A DNA stretch of 64,000 nt from Struthidea cinerea (GCA_013397865.1 VZTI01000609.1:169139-233138), one strand, 5' to 3'. Positions 1 through 12,988 are shown, counted from the first letter of the stretch. The notes: generated by a model not told the origin, from the sequence alone. Program-made: numbers and translations.

Positions 1-2362
1 GAAAGACACTTTAATCCTTTAGTGATTTATAATCATTGGGATTTTAGGGCTCTGGTTTTTTCTAACTTTCCATTTATTTTTAATTCTATGTGAGATTATT
101 TGGAAAAATAAGCAAAGATGGCACTGGTTCTCAAAATTCAGACAAAAGAGATTTTCACTTTTTAAGGAGGCTGGAGAAATTAAGAGTGTTCTGCATTCTT
201 TGTCTTTTCTCATTTCTTAGCTCCCTCATTCCTACTATTTCAGAGTTGTGAAATCTTTTCTCACTGTTCCTTTACTACATGACACAAAAAGTTGTGAAAA
301 GAACCTAATGTTACATTTATGGAAACTGAAAAATGACAGTTTTCCCCTCATGAATAACAGTGCCTGGGGGTGCAGTTCTTTCTCAAGCTTTTCTGTGATG
401 GGTCATAGGGATAGTGCCGAGGTCCAAATAGAAGTACAGAGCTCCTTATGAAATCAAACCGCCAGGTTCTCCAGTTCTGAGAGACTGCCTGACATGAAGC
501 ACACACAGCTGAAGGATTTCATCTGTTGCACGCCAGCTGTAAGAAGTAGATGGTTATAGATTCCCCCTCTCTGCTGAGATTCAAGTGTCCTGAGCCTCAA
601 ATCACACATTCTCCTCAAGTACTTAATGATCTGTGCATACTGATATGAGATTTTTTACAATTCATAATATTAAAATCACCCGTATTTCTATTAAAATCAC
701 AGTGCTAGACACAAAATTTCTTTTTTTACACAGGCTGTTGATATTATTGTGGAAACATCCATATAGTGTTAAGATTTTAATTTCTAAAGGCAACTTGTCA
801 TGTGGGACTGTTTCCATAGCCCTATAATTTTCTCTAAAATGGCTTTATTCTTGTTAATTTTTGTTTTGTTAGGTTAGCTGTTTTATTTCCTTAGGTATTT
901 CTACAAAAGGAATTCTATGATATTGTTTTTGTGCTATTGAGAGCATAAGAAAACACTTCAGATAGAAGGAACTTTATTTAGTTAAAGTGTTGTACACAGT
1001 CTTAATTTAAAATGCTCCAAGAGGATGCCCAGCATGAATGCAAGTGCTCTGTTGAAGCAAGATCATAAAAAGCAGCAGAGAAAAATCATTTAATGATCAT
1101 TATTTCCTCATCAATTAAAAAATGTATTCCAAACAAATGTTATTATTACTAGATCTTCCCCTCACTAGAAATATATCTTTCTCCTAAAACACTTTCTGAT
1201 CTAATTCCTAAGAAGTCCTGCCAGTGATTAGTAATAGTTGAAATTACAGAATTATCCTGTAAGGAATTATTATATTTCATTTCCTTTCCCTTTCCAATTC
1301 AAATGAAAAGATGGAATTTAAATAATTTCCTAGGAAATCAGGCACTCAGGAAAATGCAGTCTGAAATTCTATGGAAACATGTAATTTGAAAGTCAAAATT
1401 ACAGAGATCAAAATGAAGTGATTTTGCTCTGCTGAAGCAAGTGCTTTAATTAGCTCACTTCTAGGAAAGGTTTTGGGGGTTGGGAGGGATAGTTGAGTGT
1501 TTTCTGTCTCAACCAACAAGTTCTTTATTATAGAAAACTCTTCTACCAGGGATAACTTCTTTTCTTATTTGTACTTCTAACTATAACAGGATAAGGGAAG
1601 AAATAAATGGACAGAACCAAAACACAAGTGTTTTTCAAAGCAAAGCACATTTTCACATATGCCAGGGAACACTCCTGTGCTGCTCCAATTCTATTGTTTC
1701 AGATAATTTCTGTGGGAATGATTTGTCACTCACTGGCAGCCAAAACTTGACACAATCAGGAGAGATTCCGCTAAAAAAAAGTGTAGGATGGTATTATTCC
1801 CTCCTGGTGACCGCAAAATCCTTCACAGAAATTTCCCTAGCTGTGAATGCCCAGACATTCCTCCTTGTAACACATTCATCATCAAACACTGTTGCATAAA
1901 CAGAGCATAGAAGTCATTCTCTGAATACATCATTTCTCACACTCATTATTGATGAGTTAAAGGTTATCAATAACTCAAGGAAATACAGTAAATCACCTGG
2001 CTTTTGTCAGACTGTTAGATATCCTTTGCATGTCCTGTAATTGCAACTAATTTCTGAAGCTCGCTTGCTGTGATCTTAACTTTTGTTGTAACGTTGTTAC
2101 ATACCGTGCATTGAAAAAAAAGACTACAAACAGCCCAACTTCAGTCATGGCACTCTTCATAAAAAATAGCTAAGCCCACTATGACTTTTGATTTAAAAAC
2201 AGTAATTTTGAATTCTCGTTTTTGTCAGGTTGAAAAACAAGAGTTACTGAGTACATTTAACGTAAAGATGCCAGTAGTGGATGCCTAACTATAAGCACAT
2301 CAATGGGAGGAATACACACTCCTAAGCTGCAGTTCATGCGTGCTGCTGTGTATGTTTGTGTT
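1..2362. other. Intergenic or intronic AT-rich sequence, no gene seen
   Basis: Unique-looking AT-rich DNA with scattered short A and T runs. Open frames here are at most about 67 codons, overlap in several frames and show no recognisable domain. I see no repeat family, RNA gene or splice-bounded frame that I can support. Confidence 0.6.
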
Positions 2363-2562
2363 AGGAAGAATTGCTTCACTGAAAGAGTGGTTAAGCATTG
2401 GAATGGGCTGCTTGAGGAAGTGGTGGAGTCACCATCCCTTGAAGTGTTCAGGAACAACGTGGAAGTGTCACTTAGTGATACGGTTCAGTTGATATCGTGG
2501 TAAAAGGTTAGACTTGAAGATCTTGGGGGCCTTTTCCAAGCTTAACGATTCTGTGATTCAGA
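2363..2562 (+). mobile_element. CR1: CR1 LINE, 3'-end fragment, avian type
   Basis: The segment follows the conserved 3' end of avian CR1 retroposons. It has a stretch equivalent to 'ttcactgaaagagtggttaa', then the 'gtggtggagtcaccatccct' block, then 'gttcaggaacaacgtggaag', and a tail ending in 'acgattctgtgattcag'. Orientation is +. As usual for CR1 the copy is strongly 5'-truncated and keeps only the end of ORF2 and the short 3'UTR. Many substitutions and small gaps indicate an old insertion. The 66-codon frames on both strands here are by-products of the LINE sequence, not genes. Confidence 0.88.
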
Positions 2563-4142
2563 GGAGGGGAGCCACATGTCAGACCCACCCTGTGCTCCAC
2601 TGTTTTACCCCTAGGACACTGTCCTGGGACATCTGGCTTGAGGCAGCCCATGTCTGGTGAGATGAATCCCAGACGTAGTCAGAGCAAGCAGTAGGTGGAA
2701 AGAGAGAGACTCTCCTCTTTCAGACCACACATCTTTCAGTTAGTGTAACTTTTGCTATATCATATTCACTTACTGAAAATATTTCATAATCGTGACGTAT
2801 TTTGAAAAGCTCGTCAGTGTTTCTTTTCTGTGATATTATGTGGAATAAGTTCTTCCCAGAGACACTCATCTCATTTCTCATTAGCAGAACGATTTCTAGT
2901 TATTGTATGTGTCTTTCTTATCAGATCTCTCCATCCCCTTCTTCGGTACTTTCTTTGATATCAGAAGGGGATGGTAGGAGATGCTCTTTGAATGATGCAG
3001 GAAGAGGATGTGATTTTATAACAGCCTATGTTCATTACAGCATGAAAAGTCTGGTCACATCTAACATACCCCTTGTCTGCTGGTAATGGCTGTACTCTGC
3101 TGAAGCCTTTGAGAGCCTGCTTCAGTGCTAACGTAGAAGTAATCCCTACGCATGGTGACCCTGCGTGCTTTGCCCTGCACGTCTGTCCCAGTGGTTTGCA
3201 GAATTGGGCCCACAGCACGTAGTTTCAGCTGCCTACATTCTGAGCTGAAATCATTAACCACCTTAGACATTTTTTCCTGTGCCTCTTATCAGAGAAGAAA
3301 AGAAGCATTTAAATCAAGGAGCAGGCACATGCAGTAAGGAGATGCATGTACTACAGAGGGGGAACTGAGACAAAGTAAAATCCCGCTGTGCTTGTCCTTT
3401 TTGTGGTACACGTGGAGAAGCAATGTTAAATCAGAACAGTGAGGAATAATTAATGCTAGTTTGTAGGGGATAACTAAAGCAATATCACTGCAATTTTAAA
3501 TTGCAGAGAAAACCAACTGTGTAGTTGGGAGGTAAATAAATGTCTTCCCATGCTCTTCTCAAAGAATAGAGCAGTTTTGACAACTCGTCCTCTCTTTCAA
3601 ATGTCACTAATTATTTAGGTGGAGGGAATGTTTGTTTTTTATGGACCAAGAAAAGCTGTTTTGCAAGTCTTGGATGCTGGAAGCATTGTAAAAATGTGAA
3701 TCCCACTTTATAATACATCAAAACACTCCTTCCAAAACATCGCGTCTCATATTTGTGAGGGGTCTGCATCACATACATAATAACAGTGTTTTCTGAATAT
3801 ATCAGGTGGAACTGTACATCACAATTTCTGTTCCCAAAATTAATTTATATGTCTGTTTGTTGTATATGTTTGAATACTTCCATGACAAAGACAGTTTTGT
3901 CTGATGAGTATCTTCTAATATTTTGTCTCAGTCAAAGCCTTTCCTCTTAAAACCAACTGTGAACAGTCAAAAATGTTAATGTGGATATCAGCAGTATCAC
4001 ACAAAAGTCATTGTTTCATAAGAGAAAAGAGAGATTAACTTTAATAATTTAAGACAGTCTCTAAATTAACAAAGAGGAAGTGGACAGTGTAACCATGCTG
4101 TACCTTGATGGATGCCCTTTTCCCTTGTTTTTTTCTTTCCAG
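2563..4142. other. Intergenic or intronic sequence, no gene seen
   Basis: No repeat or gene recognised. The four overlapping frames of 61-94 codons around 2.8-3.3 kb lie on both strands and look like chance frames in a locally less AT-rich patch. The 3' end leads into the polypyrimidine tract of the exon candidate that starts at 4143. Confidence 0.5.
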
Positions 4143-4439
4143 ATTCATAGTGGTGTCACTCAAGTTTCGAAATCCAGCATTACCAATTGCCATCATTACA
4201 CACAGCCCCACATGCCCAGAGCAAGACACTAAGGCTCGTAGCTGCAGCTTTGAGGATGAAGAGCTTTTGTGTCAGACTACACCAGATAATTGGACCCCTG
4301 TACAACTCAGATCAAACCCTGACTTTTGGAAATGAATACTGTTTTAACCAGGAGTCTTGGGGTTGAGGAGGCGTGCAGGTGATTACTAAGCACCAAATCC
4401 AAATATGGGTTTATTATCCTAATGAGACAAAGTAATAAA
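4143..4439 (+). other. Candidate terminal exon of an unidentified transcript
   Basis: A pyrimidine-rich tract (about 4115-4140, ending ttttttctttccag) makes a strong splice acceptor at 4141-4142. After it a frame stays open for about 64 codons to a TGA at 4333-4335. A polyadenylation hexamer AATAAA follows at 4434-4439. This order (acceptor, open frame, stop, poly(A) signal) is that of a last exon. The predicted peptide is mixed in composition, with hydrophilic Cys, Glu and Asp residues in the middle and a Trp-Lys end. It has no domain I recognise. No partner exon was found upstream in the window. Chance agreement in 64 kb is quite possible, and a non-coding RNA exon is an equal alternative. 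Confidence 0.2.
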
Positions 4440-7188
4440 GAAGAGCATTGTCAGATGAGAATTTTCTGTGTGTGAGTCTGTTCTTAACCCATCAACTTGC
4501 ACAGCTCTATCCATACCTCCATACCTTCTCCAGCCTGCAATGGAGGTGCAGGGGTCTGGGCAGCGAAATACCAGGACAGGGACCTTAGAATCATCTTGAT
4601 TTTTCTTTTTTGTTGTCAATCAATTGTTCTGTGAAGAAGCAGCAATACAGGAAATTACACAGTCAATATGTTACCTCAGTAATAAAAGAAGCTTTTACTT
4701 TGTTGTGCAAAAACACGTTCTGAAAACTGGTATTTTCTTTTTAGTTGAAAAGGACTTTTGGGCTGTTGACAATAAGGTACATATACAGGTCAAAATTAAT
4801 AGTCCTTACAAATAATACTGTTGCTGTAGTGACAATAACTTTGCATTCCTGACTGATTGACAAGACACTGTGACATCACATTATAGTTCCTTTACCTAAG
4901 GGAAGCACAGGCTGCCTAGTGCCAGCTTGGAATATTCTGCCAAGAGATCAAGCTATACAGATACAATTATAATGGCTTAAGAGAAAAAGTATTTTGCCTT
5001 GTTCAAAAACACTACAGACCAGAGATTTGTTCTTGGAAAGGAAGATATGAATGGCTCACATGTTGGGGAGCCAGCCATATCCCCACTTTCTGAAATGGAG
5101 TCCCAGTGGTGACTGGCTGTCTGCATCAAGAAAACAAACTTAGGAAAAAAAGCAGGCAGGATGGCAGCCTCCCTTGATAGTTTTCTGCTCTTCAAGGACA
5201 TGTACTTGGGAACTCTGAGGCAGTGAGCCAGTTTTCCATTTCAGCTTTATGTGCTGCTCCATCAGTGCACATACAGTTTTTAAATGCAGGTCTCCACCTT
5301 GTCTGAAGGGCAGTAATTAAGTGGGGTTTTGGTTGCCCCAGGCAGCCAGATAATAGGAACTTTCCTATCTTGATGAGCAGTCCCAGAGGATCTGTGCTTT
5401 TGGTACCTCCTGACTTGACTGCTGCAATGCACTTGATATGGGGCAACCTTGAAAACTGCTCAGAAATGCCAGCGTCTGTGGCAGGTGGTGCTCTGCTGGC
5501 TACACCGTGTGCCACAGGAGGGGATTTCTAGCTGACTGGGGGCCGAGTTGTTCAAGTGACTACTGGCATCCTTTGTCCCAGCAGCAGCAGCTGGCTAAGG
5601 ATACTCCTAACTGTCTTCAGGTTTGGCTTTAGAGGTGGTAAGTGGAAAAGACATCTCTGTTGAGAGCTGGTTTGGGGCTGGTCCAGAGAGACGAGACTTT
5701 CCCTGTTGTATGATGATCATTGCTTCACTGGCTCATCATAGCTTAATAATTTCATCATAAGCATAGTGTTTTAACTCCAGATTTCTAAAAGCAAGTTGAT
5801 TGGCAACTATACATTTATAAGGAGCAGTTACTTTCTGAATGGATTGTTTTTATTTTTAATTAAGTTAAATTGTGTTAATTCACCTGGAGATTACGAGATT
5901 ATACTAATTGCACAGTGCATTGTTACAATCAAAATAAAAGTTCTAGTCAGAAAACTAATGGAGAATGCTGCTGGAAAAAATGGCCAGCCAGTTTTGAGGA
6001 GGCATTGTCATAAAGAGGATTTGCTGATCTGTAAGGCTTATATTAATTTAACTTTGTAATGCATAGGGATCTTGCCTAAGCATCTTAAGTTAAAAAGAAA
6101 TGGTAAAATAGTGTTTTAAAAAAATTATTTCTTCCTTGGCATACTTAATTCAGCATCTGATGTTAAACAAAATTTCATCTGCTATCAAGGTCTTCATCCC
6201 TCTTATGCTAGTGGTCTGACACAAATGGTAGGATAATGAGAAGAAAGAGACATGTCAATAATATTTAATATCTTATTAAGTTAAAAATCTAATTCATTTT
6301 CCAGAAATAAAACCAAGACAGCATCTAGGTGGGCAGAAGTTTGTTAGGGATTCCAGAGTTACACATCTGCACTGATGATACTTAGGTGTTTTCAACAGGG
6401 ATTGTGGTGAATTTGGAGATGCTATTGTGAGATATTGTCAGTCCTGATATTTATTCATTGCAACATTTTTAAAAACCTTATCACTGAAGCCTACATATTC
6501 CACAGAAATTCTTATCCAATAATTTCAGCAAGCAGTTTGAATTTTGTATTAAAACAGAAGGAAGGAACCTGAATTCTCCAAGAGGCAGAGACAGGAAAGA
6601 CAGTTCTGTTCATTACCCAGCTTAATTTAATTAATCTGGTTTCTTATCTAGAGGTTTTTTCACTCTTTTTTTAAAATAAAAAATGTCCAATTGCTTCCAC
6701 TTCACAGTATGAACCCTCAAGATTTATTCACAAAGCACAAGAGATGTTTTCCACATGGAGTTGCTTGAGGGATTATAGGGGAAAAAATGGTACTTTACTC
6801 CAATTAAGCCAAGCAGAGCTGAAGATAAAGGACTTCTGAATATCTGACTTAGTGCCTCATACTTTTAAACAGTTCTTCTCAACAGGCTGTAGAGAGAAAC
6901 TTTTACATGGTATAAATGTAAGACTTTCTAAAACTGAGTGAAACAGTCTGAAAGTGCATAACTCAGGCTTTTACATGATGTAGAAACTCATGTGTCTTTT
7001 TTTTTTCCTAAAGAGCTCATATCGCAGGCATTAAAATTTCAAAACAAAAATTTCAGACTGTTTATTTCATATTTACAATCAAGTTTTTTATACTTTTTTC
7101 TCTTTTAGGTCTCTAATAGATCCAGTAATTGTGAAAATAAGTGTGTAGAATAATTTTGCAAGAAAACTTTTTAATACCTTAGGTCATT
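4440..7188. other. Intergenic or intronic sequence, no gene seen
   Basis: AT-rich sequence. A GC-richer patch at about 5190-5700 carries a 107-codon frame on the minus strand (5192-5515) with no recognisable domain, no splice context and no repeat identity that I can see. The remainder (5.7-7.2 kb) is unique low-GC DNA. Confidence 0.5.
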
Positions 7189-7829
7189 CTATCATACAGT
7201 CATAGAACCACTTATGTTTGAAAAGACCTGTAGGGCGAGTCCCACTGTTAACCCAGCACTACCAAGTCCACCCTAAACCATGTCCCCAAGGGCCCCATAT
7301 ACACCACTAAATACCACCAGGGATGATGACTTCCCCAGTCAGTCTGTTCCAATCTTTGACAAACCTTTCAGTGAAATATTTTTTCTAATATCCAGTTTAA
7401 ATCTGCCCTGGTCCAACTTGAGATAATGTCCTCTTATCCTATCACTTGTTACCTGAGAGAAGAGACTGACCCCAACGTCACAACAACCTCCTGTCACGGA
7501 GTTATAGACAGTAATAAGGTTCCTAATGAGCCTCCTTTTCTCCAGGCTAAACACCCTCAGCTGCTCTCATCAGACTTGTGCTCCAGACCCTTCAACAGCT
7601 CCGTTGCCCTTCTCTGAACTTGCTCCAGCACCTCAATATCTTTCTTGCAGGGACCCAAAACTGAGCACAGCACTCGAGGTGCAGCCTCACCCGTGCTGAG
7701 TACAGAGGGACAATCACTGCTGGTCACTGACTATCATGCTGGTCACACTATTGCTGATACAGGCCAGGATGCCATTGGCCTTCTCAGCCCCCTGGGCAGC
7801 CTGTTGGCGCTACTGAGTACCTCAAACTG
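7189..7829 (-). mobile_element. CR1: CR1 LINE, about 640-bp 3' portion, antisense
   Basis: The plus strand reads as the reverse complement of an avian CR1 3' end. It starts with the inverted tail (tcatagaaccacttatgttt), then 'accaagtccaccctaaacca', 'agtctgttccaatctttgac', 'gcctccttttctccaggcta', 'ccttctctgaacttgctcca' and 'gccaggatgccattggcctt', all in the order expected for this family. The copy is therefore on the minus strand and 5'-truncated near 7829. It is the best preserved LINE in the window but carries many point changes and frame breaks, so no working ORF2 remains. The reverse-strand frames of 61-71 codons here derive from ORF2 or its complement. Confidence 0.95.
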
Positions 7830-8879
7830 ATTTAAGATCTAAAGCAAATCACCTGTGTTTTCACCTGTTTTTTCTTTCCAAGGTTAAATTTTGCATTTGA
7901 GGCTATCTGAAGAACAGCAGTACGTTTTTACTGTCTTTCAGCATTCTATAAGCAGAGTGAGTAAAATACAGCATATACGTAGCTGCCAGCTGTTTTGATG
8001 GTTATGTTACCTAAAATTTCAACATTTAAATTTAAAATTAGGCCATGAGCTTTTAGTTCTGCAGAACGAAAAAAATGCTGACAAAATCTCTAATTCATTT
8101 ACTTCTCCCTCCCTCTTTTGATAATAACTGCAGGAAAGAAAGTCAATACTAGAAATTCTTAGAAATATCTATTAAATAGTTTGGGGGGGGGGGATGGACA
8201 GATTTAAAAGGGGTCTTCTGTCTCCCATGTTCCTAAACAGAACTGGAAGGTTCAGGGCAGTTCAAGAACTAGTGAAACGTGATTTGGATTTCCAGTGTAA
8301 ACCCTTTCAAGTACTCTCTGCTTGGTTAGTGTCTGTGACAGCAGTGTGCTAGGTCTGCATCCAGTCTGTACAGGAAGCAAACGGCAGTACTGGTGACCAC
8401 TGCTTCTGGTACCTGCTAGCTAAGCAGAGCAAAAACAAGGCAAACATTCCTACAAAACTCTTGGATAACTTTCTCCAGTTGCTATGAATACTGATAATAA
8501 ATTACAATTTCTTCCTACATTTAAGGGTCTTTCATTGCCAGGTTTGGATCCGTGCTGAACTCGGTGCAGGGAAGTCCTCCAGCAGCGCCTGTGCAGGTCT
8601 TATTAAAGCCAAGGAGGAAACAGAGAAATACTGAGCCCCTGAGCTTCCTCTGTCATCTGCTGTGCCCCTTGTGCTGCCTTTCCCCTGTTCCTACAGCTGT
8701 AAGACCCTCTGCCTGCTTTCAGGTAGACCTGGGCTGTGCCAACAGCCGAGGCAGGAAGTGTCAGTGAAAGGCAGAGAAGCTTCTCTTGTTGACCTAGAGA
8801 CCCAATAATTTCTGAAAATGAAAACAGCGACACTTGAAGAACCATTTCTCTAAATCTTCTAATGGATTTAAAAAAAAAA
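7830..8879. other. Intergenic or intronic sequence with an 11-G run
   Basis: No gene supported. There is a homopolymer of 11 G at 8183-8193. The patch at 8540-8780 is GC-richer, with purine- and pyrimidine-rich stretches. It carries a 71-codon frame (8552-8767, +) without recognisable features. The segment ends in an A-run that borders the assembly gap. Confidence 0.5.
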
Positions 8880-8924
8880 NNNNNNNNNNNNNNNNNNNNN
8901 NNNNNNNNNNNNNNNNNNNNNNNN
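8880..8924. other. Assembly gap (45 N) inside a poly(A) tract
   Basis: Forty-five N positions, flanked on the left by a run of A and on the right by A8 then G. Both flanks are A-runs, so the gap most likely covers a long homopolymer or simple repeat that was not resolved. The 133-codon minus-strand frame crossing it (8603-9004) reads through the unknown bases and is not a gene. Confidence 0.97.
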
Positions 8925-9759
8925 AAAAAAAAGAAAAATCTAGAGGAACGATCCAAAGTCCCCTTGCTGTAGATTAACTCTGTAAATGCATTATCATGTT
9001 GCATTTTCTTTCCTTTTAGATGGGCTGTGCTAAAGCATACAGGCTTATCAATTTACAAAAGTGCAGTTAAAGAAATCAAATTCAAAGGCAAAATGAAGCA
9101 GCTATTCCCTCTACTATATTCCTCTTACATAAAGGTAATATTTCATTGAAAGGCAATTTAAGAGCAAATTAAAAGAACCCTATTTCTATAGGAAATAGAC
9201 TCGGCCATTGAACAGTCAGCTTGATTTGTTTTTAAACAGCACACTTCATGTAAAACTTCCAAAGGTGAGAGAAGAAAGAACTACAAGTACTATTTACATC
9301 CTAGTCACTGCAGGAAGAGATCAGGGAAAAATGTGAATGCAACTGATGACAAGTTTTAGGAATTAGTCCTTAAATTTTCTGGGAATATGTGAGACTGGCA
9401 AAAGGGCCTTGTTACCCCAAAGTGAGGCCTCTTAATTTAACAGCATAACATAGTCTACGTATCACAAATAGCTTGGCAACTCCCTCACAAAATACTCCCA
9501 TATTTGAAGTGTACAAAGTGGAACAAATTAGTAGCAAGTGACTCTTAGACAGCACCTAACCACTTTGGGACCGCTATGCAAAATTCCTACTGACTCCAGA
9601 GGTCCAGGTTCAGGTCCATAATGACTGAAAGGCAGCATGACTCAGTTAACAGTGAAAGACAATGTTGATTATTTTCCTCTGTGACAAAAAATTGAAATTA
9701 CTAACCTCCGTACTAGAAACTAAGGAAAAAAGCAGCACGACGTGTTCGTGGGCTGATAC
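8925..9759. other. Intergenic sequence, no gene seen
   Basis: Unique AT-rich DNA between the gap and the CpG island. I see no repeat family and no frame of note. Confidence 0.5.
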
Positions 9760-10130
9760 TAAAACCTAAGTAGGCGGTACTGCTGAAGTTGCCGAGAGCC
9801 AGCGAGCACCTTTGGCGGCGGTGTGACAAGGCAGCAGCGGGAAAGGCAGAGCCCCGCGCGGGGCCCGAGCGCTCGGCGCATCCCCCCGCGGCTGCGGCTG
9901 CGGCCGCGCATCCCCGCAGCGCCGCCCGATCCGCGCAGGCACCGCGCCACCTCCTGGCAGCTCCACTCGCCGCACCCGGCCCGGCCGCCAGCGCCCCATG
10001 CTGAACTTGCTTTCCCGGCCGGGAAAGTGCCCTTCTCTTCCCTTTCTCCTTCTCGTAAATGTCCTTTAGCGACTGCTTCCGACTGAATGCCTTCCGACGC
10101 CGTGACGCAGAGGATAGTACAGTGTAAGGC
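9760..10130. promoter_or_regulatory. Orphan CpG island, putative promoter
   Basis: A sharp switch from AT-rich DNA to a block with more than 30 CpG dinucleotides in roughly 235 bp (core 9789-10020). CpG is otherwise depleted in this window. The core is GC-rich without a TATA box and contains GC-rich elements such as ccgcgcgggg and gcggccgcgc. This is the usual look of a vertebrate CpG-island promoter, but strand cannot be fixed. A moderate donor (AGT then GTAAGG, boundary after 10123) would suit a + strand first exon ending there. Several overlapping frames (for example 9713-10276 on -, 187 codons, with an alanine-rich middle) are open simply because GC-rich DNA lacks stops. I do not call them genes. 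Alternatives are a CpG-rich enhancer or the promoter of a long non-coding RNA. Confidence 0.65.
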
Positions 10131-12988
10131 ATTTTATTTCTGGCGAGGGACAAAGAAATGGGAGGTTTTTTTCTTTGTTGAGGAAGTTTGCTGAGCTGAA
10201 CACTGGCCCAACATCTGTTTCTCATATTCAAGTCAACTAAACTAGAAGAGCCTGGTGTGACTCTGAATAACATCACAATCCTGCTCCACTAATCCCCGGA
10301 CAAATGTTAAATATGCATTTCTCCTCAAATTCCAAGTCGGGTAAATTCCGTTTTAGCTGCCTAATTTTCCATAGCTGTTCTCTAATGATAAGTATTGTTT
10401 TGTAGAAACAGCAGGGAAGAACAGATGCTGTGTTTTTCCGTAGAAATAAATGCATTTTTTCTTGTGGAGGCAAATTACTTTTAAAAAATCCCATCAGCTT
10501 CAATTATTTGTTCTGGTAAGTAACCCTAAGACACAGTAGAATGTGTTACAGATTTCATTCCCAAAGCAGAAATTCTAAGGCTGAATTATTTGGTAAATAT
10601 ATTAAGGACAAATGCTCTTTTTTCTGATTTCGGTTGGGAGGATTATATGGCAAGACATATTGCATATAAAATTATATGGCATTTATGCATCATTTCAAAT
10701 AGGAACCAGACCAGATCTAACCTTTCTTTCTCTTGAGTTCCTCTTGTTTTCACATTGCCGGGCTCCTCAAATTCTACTTATGCTTGTAACAACCAATCAG
10801 TTCAAAAAAGTTCTTCTGTCGGTCTTGATCACCTTTCTCTGCTCTCATTGCTGCATTTTGAGGTGTTGGGAACCCCTGGGAAAACACAGTACCTATGCAT
10901 ATTACCACTAATTGACTTCCACATCGCTGTCTAGTGGTGCTGCCTACTCTTATGTGTAAGGACTGCATGAATAGATTGTTATTAACTCTCCTCCTAGCCA
11001 ATATAGGCAGGAGATCTAAATAAAACTCAAATATTTAAATCCACTTGGGTAATTTGGATTGCATACGCTCCGTGTAAGTTCCCAAATCACATCTTTGCAA
11101 TACTTATTTCCCGTTTATTTACCATCCTTCTTCTTCGGACCTTAATGATGTAGGACAAACCATTGATCTGATTTGTACAGTCCTAAAACGTAGCCATTGT
11201 TTTCAATTATTTTTCATGTTTTAGTCTCCAGTCATTTATTTTTTATGCTTAGTTATGCTAATTAGGTTAAAAACCTCTAGTTGTAAGCATTATTTTTCTT
11301 TCACAGTTTGAAATTTATTTTGTGTAGGCTGTGACAATCCATATGTTTATAAATTAAGAGGGTATAGTATTCTAAATGGTCTAGCCAGCAGAGAATAAAA
11401 CAATAATGGTAGGTATTTTTTGAATTTCATTTCCGTGGGAAAAAAAATCCTGTAAGTACAGAATGGAATTTGCATAACTAGCAATTAATTAATTGAGTAG
11501 AGTAGAAAACGAAATACTGAAAAGATGCTTAAATAACATATTTATCCCTTTCATTAGACTTTCAAAATTGTTCTCACTGAGTCACATAAACATGAATGAC
11601 TCTTTCAGCTATTGTTCCAAAAAATATATCAATGAATCCAGTTCTTATCAAAGTTTATGTGATATTTGCATACAAAAAGATATTTCCTGCTCAGGAAAAC
11701 ATTGAATCCAATAGTGAACATACTAAATTGTAAAAAGTTTGATAACAGAGACAATCACATCTGAACAATGTTAACTCAGTATTATGCATTTTTGGTGTGT
11801 CCTTAGCCAAGGTAGAGAGGTTTGCTTAGGTAACGGTATTGCTGCATAGGTGTATGCAATTCTAAATTGTATTTAGAGCTCAGCCTTGCATTAATACAAA
11901 GCCAGGTCACTCAAAGATCTGCCTAGAATTTGCCTGAAACAAGAGTTAATCTCCAAGGTCATTTAAGATGAAGACTCATAACGAAAGTTAGAACTTTCTA
12001 GCAAATACGCATCTGTTATAATTTTGAATACAGAATCAGGCTTTGCAGACTTGCCCTGAAATGTTTTGTTTCCAGTTACCTGAGATCGAACAAAAGCTTG
12101 AAATGCCTATAGTTATCCTAATCTCACCAGTATCATGGATCATAATGCCATGGATCACCCACTTTTAAGACACATAATGAGGGTGAAATGCAAAGAATAA
12201 GAGATAAACACAGGGACAAAATGTGTCAATTCTGCTTATGTAGCAAATAATTAGATCAAGTGTGTTCATTTAACCTCACATTCCTTGATCTGCATCTTAA
12301 AACCAGCAGTGAAGGCCTGGTCTCTCTAAAAGAAAAGAGTAAAATAAAGTAAAAGAAATTTTCGAAATTATTTTGTTTCTACTTTCCCCAGATTTTGGGA
12401 TCTCAGACATAGTGTGCCTCTCTGTGTAGTGCCAGTGGCTACAACTTTCACTTCCATCGGTACATCTCTCCTTGTACATGGGATTGGCTTTTTTCTCTAT
12501 ACATACTTTGAAGTCCAAGTGTCCCTGAACGGAACTTCAAAGCCTTACTGTGCCAAGTGGGTTAGGCTGGGTTGCACGCTGGCTGGAACTGATGGAAGAC
12601 TGCCCAGTGATGTTCATGAGGCTGGGAGAAGGCCTTCAGCAATCTGCCTAAAGAAAAGCTGCAGGATGCGTCTTCAAACATTGCAGGACTTCTCTTAAGG
12701 TAAAGGGTAAAATTTTTCAGGAGGAGAAGTAGAAATCAGCTCATGAATCTTGGGTCATTGAGGATACCACTGGAGGTGACAAAAGAACTCCATTCTTCCT
12801 GTTTAATCAGTCTTGTATTTGTTAAATACACAGTGGAAAACAAATATAAAATCCCCAGCAAGACAAAATACTTTATCATGATTTTCTCATCACAACACGG
12901 TGCAATATTATACAAAGCTAAAACATGCTTACATGGATTATCTTTGTCTTATCTCTTTTTTCTTTCTTAAAACTGAAACAGTTCAATT
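10131..12988. other. Intergenic or intronic sequence, no gene seen
   Basis: AT-rich sequence directly beside the CpG island. Frames of 70-99 codons are present on both strands, none with recognisable domains. No LINE or LTR recognised. Confidence 0.5.

Noticed and set aside
5192..5515. 107-codon minus-strand frame
   Set aside because: No recognisable domain, signal or repeat identity. It lies in a GC-richer patch where chance frames are longer.
8603..9004. 133-codon minus-strand frame at the assembly gap
   Set aside because: It reads through 45 unknown bases, and its flanks are translated A-runs.
9713..10276. 187-codon minus-strand frame across the CpG island
   Set aside because: GC-rich DNA has few stops and at least five frames are open here at once. 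The alanine- and arginine-rich middle is translated CpG sequence. No domain or splice support.
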